From contig OY747710.1 in NCBI GenBank assembly GCA_963556495.2, positions 19,968,500 to 20,032,499 of the forward strand: a stretch of 64,000 nucleotides of DNA, given 5' to 3'. A program made the position numbers and the translations under genes. Source of the stretch: Valencia hispanica. Taxonomy: Eukaryota; Chordata; Actinopteri; Cyprinodontiformes; Valenciidae. Positions within the stretch are counted from its first letter, which is position 1, and the number at the start of each line of letters is the position of its first letter. Under the pieces are notes generated by a model. The model was not told the origin of the DNA. It did not search any database and worked only from the letters and a program-made list of their open reading frames with translations. Shown here one piece after another: positions 1-11,600 of the stretch.

Positions 1-245
1 AAAATATCGTCTCTACTGCCCGGAAATTTAGCTGTTAGCATGTCATGACAATAATGAGACTGTCATACAGCAACCATCTTCAGTCAGAGGCCTTTTCAGA
101 TTCATTGGAAGACTGACTGCTACTGGAGAGCCTTCCTGCCCACCATCAACATCCACAGTGACTCTTATGATACTTTGATGATTTGAGTTACGACAGCATT
201 TAATTTCCTTTTGGGATAAATAAAGTATTTCTGAATTGAATTGAA
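1..245 (+). repeat. Rex1-like LINE, 3' end
   Basis: This is the last part of a Rex1 (CR1-like) non-LTR retrotransposon. A decayed reading frame resembles the family's C-terminus. It is followed by the typical untranslated end with an AATAAA-containing stretch near 218-225 and a short GAATT-type tail at about 231-246. The 5' part lies beyond the window or was never copied, as 5' truncation is usual for this family. Identification is from recall of the family end sequence. Confidence 0.6.
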
Positions 246-780
246 TCAGCATTCCTCAAACTGATTAAAAAACTAATAGGAAACAGGATCTCGCTTCCAC
301 TCATCATTCTCTCTCTCTCTGCTTTGTTTATGTTGGCATAAAATCCTGGGAAACACCGAAATTGGACCAAGTACCAGTTCACACTGATGGCTCAACCCTT
401 AATAATCATTTATTAAAAATAAATAAATGAAAATAGAAACTGATGATTTGAAGCTTTTACTTCATTTTGGAGGTTCATTTGGAATGGCTTTCTGCCTTTG
501 AATATGGAAATAATTCATCTTGCTAATGAATTACTATAATTCTGGGCTTTTATGAAGCTGTCGAGTTGTCCTTTTTCTCAAGGTGGAAGGATGATTTAAA
601 GTACTTTAATTCTTTTGATCAAGTTGCAGCGCAACCACACATTCCCGTAGTCATCAACACACTTCTGGCTTATTTCAAGTTGGATATTTGACTACTCTTC
701 TTATCAGAAATAGTAGAAATCACTGAAATTATTACAGACACAGACCCAACTTTTAGTAATAATGTATACACTCCAGGGCT
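246..780. other. AT-rich stretch, nothing recognised
   Basis: I see no exon, RNA gene or clear repeat here. It lies on the 3' side of lpcat3 exon 9 and is therefore probably part of a long lpcat3 intron, since the remaining lpcat3 exons are not found up to the window edge. Confidence 0.4.
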
Positions 781-1560
781 CATTCAAGAAAGTTGAAGTT
801 AGCAGTCTTTGTCTTTTCAAATATTAGTCCAATTAGTCACACGGTATCAAAGTTATACTCATCTGACCCAAATTGTCAACTCGACTGAAAGAAAGTTGGT
901 TAGAAAGGTCAGAAACAACCTATTAACCATCAAGACTCAATTGCATCGAACTAGAAGATGGTGGAGGAGTGAAACAGTCCACAGTATGTTTAACATCAAC
1001 GTGGACTGATAGGGTAGCAGCCAAGAAAGAAATGCCTCCTCCAGCATTAAAATATTCAAGGTTGACAAAAGTTGCTCACATGTGCAGCTCAAATACCTTC
1101 TGGAGAAAAGACTGAGCTATTTGACCAAAATTACAAAGCAAACGTTTGAAGGAATCAAAGTGAGCCTTTCAAACCTAAGAACAATCTACCAACTGTCAAG
1201 CACAGTATTGGCAGCATCATGCTGAGGGTCTATTACTGGTGAATAGCACCAAGTAGGAAGTAGGACTACCTCAAAATCTCTCAACTTTACCTCAAATCAG
1301 CATGTAGACATTTAAGGTTTGGACACAACTGACTGTTCCAACAGGAAAGTGGTTTGGGACTGAGTGAACCCTGTTGACCCTTTAAGAAATGGTGGAATAT
1401 GCTTGAAACCAAAGACCATGGCAGGATAGCAACCAATTTTAAGTAAGTAAGTAAGTAAAGTGGTCAAAACCTCAGCTTGAAATACGCCACTAAATTGCTA
1501 ACAGCTACAAAAAGTGTGGCTTCTCTGTATTTGCTATAGGATAATTAAACCAAATTTAAA
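781..1560 (+). mobile_element. decayed Tc1/mariner element
   Basis: This is a relic of a Tc1-like transposase read on the plus strand. The order of fragments follows the family: a helix-turn-helix-like part with 'KVRNN' near 900-930, the stretch around 960-1010 ending in a broken 'HVD' segment, and a degraded 'KHSIGSIML' segment near 1199-1222 that corresponds to the family motif before the catalytic aspartate. Stops and frameshifts are frequent, so it is inactive. Ends are not defined. Confidence 0.5.
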
Positions 1561-2482
1561 TTAGTTACATGCATGCATTTTATCCTGTGAATTAAAAAAA
1601 ACCCAACAACCCACAATAAATTCTAATTTGTACATCCAGTTACTGTTGTATAATCACTCCATACAGGGCAGAAGAACAGTTCAAATGCATGATTAACAAA
1701 GAAGAAAATAATATGACATTAATGCAAATGAACAGTGCATTTAAACCTCAGACTGGTGCTATAGATGCTAGCTTTAAATATCTTTACTTTTAAATATTAT
1801 AAATATGACTTTCTGAGCAACAACAGATGCAAGAGCAATCCAACACAAAGCAATTCAACCTAAACTCAGCTACTATTAAAGTGCTGGGAGTAGAACGGTG
1901 GAACTGGTTCACATCAGACTATTAATAGGTATTTGTGGGTTAAATAACTAGACCATCCATGTGTGAAGTACGTTCTGAATTTACCAAAGGCAGGTTGCCA
2001 CCTACATTTTATCCCCCCTTAATATTTTCATTTTTTTTCCAGAGCCAACCCCCCTTTCCTCTGTTTTCTGCATCGTAAGCAATTTGAAGACTGGAAAATG
2101 AAAGAGTAAGCAAAAGTTGTAATAGAATCCAGCGGAAATGGACCATGTAATAAACTATAAGCTCAATAAATAAATTGCTTTGTTTGCTGAGGTCTTCATC
2201 GAACTGGGTCAGGCGGTAAAGAAATTTAATGTGTACAACTTGAGCTGGAAAATAGTCAATGACTCCTTTTGAACCAGATGCCCACTTCCTTCTTGTGATT
2301 ATTCCACTAAGAGTGGACTCTGATCGTATGTTAGTTCTCTCTTGTGAAGGAAAGTCATAAATGGATGACTAATTGAACCATTTCCACCACTGCTTCAGTG
2401 ACAGCTTATTAAATTTTAACTTTTACAACACCGCTTTGACTTTAGTTTAGGGAACATTACCGGTGTCAGAAACCACACTAAC
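1561..2482. other. probable lpcat3 intron, no exon found
   Basis: I searched the minus strand here for the expected next lpcat3 exon, which should carry the MBOAT 'WHG' histidine motif, and did not find it. AT-rich sequence with short poly-A and poly-C runs is all that is seen. Confidence 0.4.
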
Positions 2483-2646
2483 CTTGCAGCCCAGGCATTA
2501 GTGTTGATATTAAAAGATGCAATTGTTCCTCCAAAAAGGGGCGTTGTCTCAAAGAGCCACACCCTCATATTGGCACAGGCATCCCATTGATGTTTACCAT
2601 CCACTACTCCATTGTACCCAAGACCAGCCAATATACAAACACCCTC
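2483..2646 (-). CDS. lpcat3: lpcat3 exon 9
   Basis: This exon has 164 nt and enters in phase 0 after CATAG. It encodes residues 270-323, starting [13 protein letters not shown] and passing through [14 protein letters not shown] to NINTNAWAA. The exon ends AG|GTTAGTG in phase 2. It is the last exon visible; the protein must continue. Confidence 0.92.
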
Positions 2647-5600
2647 CTATGACAAAAACAAAACAAAAACACAGGATATTATCACAAAAGCAAACAACAG
2701 AACTTTTTAAGAATGTGTCTTTATAAAGTTTACTTGTCAATGTATGTAAAAAGGTCCATTGGTCATACTTTGAATTAATTAAATTTTTCTACAGAATGCA
2801 GCCTGTAAGTAGGTTAAGACAGTACAAATGGATGTTGGATGGATGAATGAATGAAACATGAATGGATGGATGAAACATGAATGATGTGCGGATGGGTGAA
2901 TGAAACATGGCTGGATGGATGAAACATGGATGGATGGATAAATGATGGATGAATCAAGGATGAATGAATCATGGATGGATGAAACATGGATGGATGGATA
3001 AATGATGGATGAATCAAGGATGAATGAATCATGGATGGATGAAACATGGATGGATGGATAAATGATGGCTGAATCATGGATGAATGAATCATGGATGGAT
3101 GAAACATGACTGGATGAAAGATGGATGAAACATGGCTGGATGAAAGATGGATGGATGGCAGTAATAAAAAGCCAGGTTTACTTTGAACCACTAAGCTGCA
3201 GAGCTGATGTGGTTGATATAGAAGGAGGACATCATATGAATAATAAGCATATTTTTTTTACAAATCCAGAATAAAATTTGCTGTGATGGGAACAACCTTT
3301 GTTGGGACAAAAATTGTCTTTAAAAAGAGATATCTTTCCATCCTTCTCTTATTCTTCTCTACACCCACATAGAGTGAGAGACCATCTCCTGTATTTTACA
3401 ATGAAAATGGTTTCTTTTATTTATGAACTATATTTCATCACCAATCACACTGCCTCGATGCATTCTCCAGAGGCCTGCTTTACTTCCCCCTACACCCAGA
3501 GCACAAGTCTTTTAAAGATAATCTAGTTTTTTTTTTTTTACTATAGTGTTTGTTCACATTTTTTGTCTGTTAACTAGTCTCCCCTTGGCCTTTGCTCAAT
3601 GGAGCCCACTAGGCTCAGTGTGTGGCACTAGCTGGAACTAACTCTGCAGATTGCTCCAGGTCAGCCTGTAGCTCTTTACTCTATTTTTTTTTTTAAGTTA
3701 TTCCAAGCTCCACCGTTGTGAACAGCATTTATGCAGCAAAATTAGTAGTTGAGATAAGATATGACTTACCGCTATAACCCAACAGCTGACGTATTTATAT
3801 AGCATAAATTTGCCCCACAGCAGGATAAACACACAGCGATACCAGAATGGCTGAGCCTACAGGAAGGAAATGGTTTGCATTTTGGAAAGTATAAATAATT
3901 TAAAAGACAACATCATAAATCCTTTATCTTGTATATGTGCTCAAACTGCACATCATGACTCATGTTCTCACCTCGTACTCATCTGTCAAAAAGTAGCTGT
4001 CCGGATAAGAAGGACTAAATATTGCATATATCACTAGGCAGAGAAAGCCCAGAGCAAACCTCTTCACAGCTGGAACAACACTGAAACAGATATTAAGAAA
4101 TGAAGAAGAGAAAGGTTAACTGAAGGGCTGTGTCACTGCTTTGTCTTTTTAAGCAGAGATCTAATTAAGATCGTCGTCTCTCTGCTCATTTTTCTCTCAG
4201 TCACTCGTGATTTTCCTCTCTCGTACCTGCTGGGTGGCTTTCCGGGGCAGTCGGTGAGCTCCCTCGCCACCAGCTTCTGGTAGCTGCGCAGTGTAAACTG
4301 GGGACCCACCAGGAACCCTCCGTAGAAGTAGGAAAACCCGAAGACCTCGAGCAGCGTGGGCACCGATTGCAGAGCGGCCTTCTTCTGCTCTGGGCTCAGC
4401 TGTGACTGGGTTTAAATAACATGAGAGGCAGGTTAAAAAAAACTGCAGGTTTCAGGAGAATGAAATAAAAAGACAACAAAAAAGAAAAAAAGACAAGAAA
4501 TAGAAACGAAAAATATGACAAGAAATACAAAAGTAGAGAAAATAAAACACAAACAACTGCAGATCTAAGAAGAAAAGACCTTCCACCTTAACAACCAGGC
4601 TGGACATGAGAGCATTAATCAGAGAAGCAGCCAAGAAGCCTGTGGTAACTCTGGGAAAGCTGCAGAGATTCATAGCTCGGGTGGAAGAATTTGTCAACAG
4701 GAAAACTATCTGTAAATCTGGCCTTTATGGAAGAATGGCAACAAGAACTACAGTTAAAAGGAAGCCACAAGAAATCCTTTTTGTCACAAGCTGCCATGAA
4801 GGGAAACAACAAATGTGTCTAAGAGCCTGCTCTACTCAGATGACAACAAAATGTAAATTATGGCAAACACTGTGTGACAGCATCAAACTGTGGCAATGCT
4901 ATTCTTCAGAAAGGACGTGGAAGTTGATAGGAAGATGGATGGGGCTGAATGCAGAGCAACACTGAAAGAAAATCTACTAGAAGCTGTCAAATACATGAGA
5001 CCAGGACAGAGGTTCACCTTCCAGCAGGAAAACGACTAAAAGCATAAAAAAAGAGCTACAATGGAAGAGATCAAGGAATATCCATGCGTTTCCCGCCGTA
5101 GTTAGAATCCAGATCTAAATCCAACAGAGAATCCGTGGCAAGATTTGAAAATTGATGCACACAGATGCTCTCCATCCAATCTGACTGAGCTTGAGGTATG
5201 TTGCAAAGAGTGATGGGAAAAAATGTCAGTCTCTAAATGTGCAAAGCTGGTGGAACCCCTAAAGACTTGATGCAAATGAAAGCAAAATCATTGATTCAGG
5301 GCTGAAGGCTGAATACAAATCCATACATACAAAAATTAAAAAAAAAGTGTTTGTAAAAACAAAAAAAAGAAAAAAAAAAAAGAGACAAAATCAACATTAA
5401 TTTGTGTCGATCTAAAATCTCAACTGAATCCATTGAAATTTATGGTTGAAACAAAACGTGATAAGGTTCAAGAAGACTGTACAACCAGGATTGTTTCAGT
5501 TGCCCTCATGATAAAAAAAACAGAATAAAAACATCAGACATCCGTAAAATTGACTCTCTTCCCCTCTTCAAATCTAGACTCAAGATTCGCCTGTTCAGGA

Positions 5601-8600
5601 CAGCATACTCTCTGTAATTAATAATAATAATAATTTATGTTTATTTTAAGTTTGTTTTAATTGTTTGTCTGTATTGTTTTTGTTTTATTGTAAAGTGACT
5701 TTGAGTGTCCTGAAAGGTGCCTATAAATAAAATGTATTATTTTTATTATTATTATCATCATAACTTGCTGTCCCAGACATTGTCTAATTTAATTCCATGA
5801 ACTGTGGCATCTCAGACACTAAAGAAATGCTCCTGGTGTGGGCATTAGGGAAGGTTAAAGTCCATTCAATTGGGTAAATATATCCAATATTTTGTGCATG
5901 CAAATGATAATTTCCAATAAAGCATCTAGGCTTTTGTATTAGCTTTCACCGCCCTCAATATCTACACCTGATGGTGAATGAGATGCTAAAGCTCATAAAA
6001 GGCGGTGGGAACAGTGTGATGGATGAAAAAGTCAGGGAAAAGAGGTTTGATCACAAGCGATAGTGTCATTGCAATATTCTGCAATATTATCGCAATTACA
6101 TGGTTTGATTTTGTACAGCCTTAACCTTTTAGCAGGAAAAGTGTCTAATACAGTGTTTCACAACCCTTGTCCTCAAGGACCACTGCCCTGCATGTTTTAA
6201 ATCACGTGTGTTAAGGCAGGGAAACATTTAAAACATGTGGGGCAGTGTGCCTTGAGGACCAGGGTTGAAAAACAGTGATCTAATACATGGGTGTCCAACT
6301 CCAGCCCTCAAGACATGGTGTCCTGCCAGTTTTACATGCTTCTCTGCTCCGACAGCTGATTTAAATGGCCCAACTACTTCCTCGGCATGTTATAAAGTTT
6401 TGCAGAGGCCTGGTAATGAACCATCATTTGATTCAGGGCTGTTGAACCAGGAAAAGGACTAAACATGCATGATATCGGGCCCTGAGGACTGACTTTGGAC
6501 ATCACTGGTCTAATATGAGGAGTTCGCAGACCACTTCCGAGGGAAGGTAGACACAGTCAGATGTAATATTTGATCTTCTCAAAGTAACATGGTTTTTGAC
6601 AAATCTAAGTGTGTGTCTTTACAAGAGGAAACACTGGACAGTTTTTTCCTGGTAGAAGCTGAGATTCTTGATAAAGTTTTTTCCTCAGTGAGGCCCACCA
6701 CATGTGTTTTGGACCCAATTCCCAATTCATTTTTAAGCTATTTTATGAATCTTTTAGAGATGAGATTTTAACCCCGATGGATTCCTCCCTTCAGACGGGG
6801 ATCTTTCCTGCCACCTTTAAAAGGGGCAGTGGTGAGGCCCCTGTTGAAGAAGAGCAATTTAGATCTTAATGATCATCATAATTATTCACACATAAACCCC
6901 TGCAGCTGCACAAGTATTACTTGTTATGCTTCTCCTTTCTCCTGATTTCTTTCCATGCTATGATACCCAGGAAGAAAGTCAGTAAGCCATGAAAAGATAA
7001 GAACAAGAGCATACAAAGAGCGACCCAACAAACCCACAGGATTAATATTAAAATAAAAAGATATAAGCAACACAGATGAGCCAACTCACTGGTTCTTTTC
7101 CACCATCATAGAAATCAAATGCCAAACCTGTGAACCAGAAAAAAAGCAGATACTGTGAGCAGCAAATTGCACTAAGATTGAAGAACATTTGCATCAACAG
7201 GACATTAACTTACATAAATAAAGGAATTTATTGCATCTATCATTGAATTAGTACCAGCTGAGCTGTGATCTACTCACCGATAAGTTTCAGTGTAAGGACA
7301 CAATGAGGCATCGTCCACTTGATGTCATACTCCTCTGTTGCTGTATAGTAATACCCTGCCAGCAGGTACACCTGCAGGAAGACAAACACAGAATATAAAG
7401 TGATACAGTCACTGTAAGCATCTTTAAATTACAAGGCAAGCTCCGGTCCAGGACTTTAACATGCGTCCCTGATCCAACACACCCGAGTCTTCATTGGACC
7501 CTCAGCGTGGATTCACGTTCGAGAAAGTCCTGGTAGTGTGCTAAGTATCTAAATTGTGTGTGCTTAAGCAGATGCACATCTATAAGCTGCAGGAGACCAA
7601 CTCTCGAGGACTGATGTTCTAAGTTTTATATTTTAGTACAAAATTAAAAGGAAATCATTTGTTCGATATCTTCCTTTGGTTGGTTGGGGCACCTCTTTTG
7701 GGAGTGCCAGGTTTGGGATTGTTGGGTGGTGCCTGCTCGGTGGCTCGGCGGGATACGGATCCAGCGTCTCTGCTCGTTCGATCCCCTGTTCTGTGCGCAC
7801 CGTGCGTGGTCGGTTCATTGGCAGGTTGGACCGGCCCTGGCCTTTGTTGGATGCCTGGTCGGCGCTCTGCGTTGCGCAGGATCAGGACTCGAAGGTGGTA
7901 CAACTTGGTGTCCAGGTGCTGGCTGAGCTTGGCCTGGGGATGCTGTCCATCCGTCACAGCTATCGGTGGGGCGCCCCGACGTGGGGCAGAGGTGGGGCGC
8001 TGGGATGTTGGCGGTGGGGATTCGCCCGGGGTGGTGGTGGCGCGTGCCGGGGGCCCCTCGTCGACCGGTCCCTTGTCGGGTCCCTGCTGGGGGGTGGGGT
8101 GCCCCTGGGCCCCGGCTCTCCCGGTCCATGGACCGGCCCGCCCTGGCGGTTGCCGGCGGGGCCTGTGGGCTCGTCACTGCTGCCCCCCGGGCCCCTGCAT
8201 AGTAGCCGCTGGACGTTACCCTGGGGTTCTCCTTTGCTCCTCTCTTGGGGGATGCGGTCGGCCCCGCCCGGGTCCGCCTGGGGCTCTGGGGGTCCTTTGG
8301 ACGTCTTGGCTCCAATCTTCTTCATGTCTGGATCGATTCCTGGGAGACGGATTGATGCCTCCTCACACCAGCTATCGAACACTCTTATGGAGAAACTTTA
8401 TATGCACCAGCATGCTAACACACACACATAGATGTGGGGTCTCTGGTGTGTACAGATATATTCTTGGGCTGAGGTTATCATTACTAGAGCTTGATTAATC
8501 GGTACCATGAGTTTTTCTGTGACATTGTTGTTGTATTTTTATATCCATTTTTGTGTAATGTGGTTGTGTAATTCTTAGTTCACAATGTTTGGTTTGTTTT

Positions 8601-11600
8601 GTCGATGTTCCTTTTTCGTGTTTTGTTTTGTTTTTCCCCTCTCTCTGCCGTCCTGTGGGTATGGAGGCAGACTTCAATGTCTTCCTGTGTTTTCTTTGTT
8701 CCCCTTCCTCTCTTGTATTTTCAACTCACCCTCTCTCTTGACTTTTCGTTTCCTACTTCTCTTCTTCATCTTCTTTCTTTCATCCCCTTAATTTTCCGTC
8801 TCCGTGTCCATAACAATTCATAATAAAGATTTTTCACACATATATCAAGTGGAGTACTATAGCAAAAGCTGTACTGCTCCGCTTGTGAAAGTAAATCTGT
8901 TGGGCTTCTACTTGGTACTCAGACACCAATTCTGAGCTCCACACTGCCAAACAGGACACGTAAAAACAAAACAAAAAACAAGTTAATAGTTTGCTCATCG
9001 ACAGCTTCTAAAATCTGGCAATGACCTGCAATGAAGGATCTAAACTCCCAAGTAGCCAAAGCCTAGTTACTGCCATCAAGGTATATCAAAGCTTTAACGT
9101 CTCCAACCTCTAAAACTTTTAATCATGGAAGGTTCGTACAGATTTAGTATCTTAAAAGATACACATTTTTGGAAAATATCTGAAACTACATTGGACAAGC
9201 TATGAGAGACGTACATCACTGGCAGTCTCTACTATGCTTTCAAATGGCTTGGGTCGGTTACCGGGTATAAAGATACGCCAAGGTTTTTTAAAAAGATATG
9301 ATGTCAAACTTGTTCGCAATAAAAATCCTAGAGTTTAAAGTCCTTCAAACGATAAGGCAGAGAAAGTGCTGGGATTTAGTAGAGTAACGCATTGCTGCTG
9401 CTGCTGCTCCTTCCCCACCTGTTGCTGAGCATTGCTAGTCAGCTGACTCAAAGAAGGCTCTCACAGTTTTCCCTCGCTTTCAAGAAAGACACGTTTTTGC
9501 CAAAGTTGTTGTTTTCAACTGCTCCTAAAGAGGGAGGAAGAGAAGCCTATATACAATCCCACCTGACCACCTAGGGAAAAAGGGCGACACCTTGATTTCA
9601 TGTTTTTGCTTAATCATATGTAACCAGTCATCTGAATGAAAAGGAAGCTTGTATTGTGCTAAAGTATGTTGCAAAAAAAGACAAAATGCAAATACCCAAC
9701 AGTCCGTTTTTAGAAAAATGTAGAGTCTTGCGCTTCGACACAAAAGTAATCAGGCCACATGAAGATGAGATGCAGGCAAGCGCTCACCATTTGAAATGTA
9801 AAACTGCTCAGGATGCCTGTTACCGTCCTCCCCATGAGCCTCAGCATCAGAAACTGGACGAAGACGCATGTTGCGGAGTGATAGAGCTGGGAGCCTGAGA
9901 GGGAGAGAAGGGGGATGGGAGGAATGAAGGCGAGTGCAGGAGAGTGTGACCCGCTGGACTTAAAACGTCAACAGCGTTTAAATTTACACATTTTGGTATT
10001 GGCTGGTATAGAGAAAGGCAAAGACAGAATTACCAAAAGAACATGAAATTAGTTTTCAAAAGGAGAAAGATAAAAGCTACAGACCTGCTGTAAAATCCAA
10101 GCGAAGCCACCAAAGAAAGAAAAGAGAGAAATCAATGTTGGTTGTTAGAAATAACTCCAGCATGGCACTTGATTACAATGGGGTCCAGGCACACATTATT
10201 TTACTTTGGTAAAAGTGAATTTGTTATTACTGCAGAAGTTTTACTTTTTTAATTTTGTGTTTTACAAGTCAGGACATAATAAAAATATCTTCTTTTTTTT
10301 TTGTGTAAAATTATTTAATTAAAATCTCAAGTGGAGAAACACACAACAGATTCCACACTGTCATTATTCGCTAAACAAAGAGGAAGCTATGTGTAAAAAA
10401 AAACAAAAAACTATGGGTATCCCATCATACAGCAGCAAACTTCAGCAGGTATAACTTGAAGTAGTCGTTTTCTCTCTGACTTTGCTGTTTCACTCTTCTT
10501 TGCCGCTCTGCTTCCTCTCTTTGCAGACACTTGAACCTAACTGGGCACCTCTTAACTCTTTTCATTTGCAGCCATTTTTACTGCCATGTTTGGGATCACT
10601 GCCTTGTTGATGACCCAGTTTCTTCCAAGTTTCAGTTCGCTTCAGCGACTGCAAAGTGCGTGGCCCCAATGGTAATAAAAAGAAGTCCAAATCATCACCA
10701 CACCATTACTGTGTGCTTTAAAGCCAGCACGGGGAGAAAAAGAAGCATCCCTGACGTTCCCATTTGGGCGTCTACTTTGGTCTCATGTTTCTAAAGGACA
10801 TTTCTTCACAAACCTTGCAGCTCATTAAGATTTATAAACCGAAGCAACACAGCCATGCCCTTTTAAGAGTGCGACTCATCCTTCAAAACAAGTTTGGCTT
10901 GTTTGTTGGTAAGACGCCCAAGGTTTCTACCTGTTTCTCCAAGTTTTACACAATCTTAGCTCAGGGCGAATTTACTGGGAAGTCCACACCTGGGAAATTG
11001 GCTAACCGTTCTAATTACTAGACTGCAACTTGTTTGAAAACCGGTTTATAATTATTCCCAGATTGATTGACAATAGTCTTACCTTCAATAAAGGCATTGC
11101 TTGTCTCTTTCCAACCTATTGTTATGGTAAAATGTGTCAGGAAACCGCCAAATCCCCTGCTTTTATAAAAGTGGTCACACTTGTTTAAGATAAGCTAATG
11201 AAAAAGAATTTTATTAGCAGCACCTGGTTGATACTTTCCCACCTAAAATCATATGCAAAACACAAGGGGTGTACTTAGTATTTCAAATGCTGCTTTTTCA
11301 TTCGTAAATTCCCTTTGGTTATAAAACAAATGAAATTTGTGTGCGTTTTGGCACAGTTAAGTTTAGATCAATAGTCGTTGTGATCATTTTAGAACCCAGT
11401 AAGGACCAGATCCTGAGTCCTGACTGAAAAAAAATGATTAAATGATTTACGATCAAACTAATTGCTTAAGAAATAAAACATGGTTGGGTAGTTTCATTAA
11501 TACTAAGCTTATAATTAGGAGTTAAAATTATTAGTCATTTTCTTTATATTAAATTGGTAGTACTGTCTAGACTCTAGATATTCCTTCCATGATAAAAAAA

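Noticed and set aside
1..2482. Remaining lpcat3 exons
   Set aside because: The minus strand was read for the WHG histidine motif and the C-terminal lysine-rich end. Neither was found, so the exons are assumed to lie outside.
2814..3191. 125-codon His/Pro/Ser-rich repeat frame
   Set aside because: It is a translation of the minisatellite, with no non-repeat coding sequence.
4452..4697. 81-codon hydrophobic minus-strand frame next to lpcat3 exon 6
   Set aside because: Its Phe/Leu composition comes from A/T-rich intron sequence, and it overlaps a Tc1 relic.
7659..8498. 279-codon and overlapping open frames on both strands
   Set aside because: They lie in a GC-rich block where stops are rare, overlap in several frames on both strands, and show no domain, credible start or splice structure.
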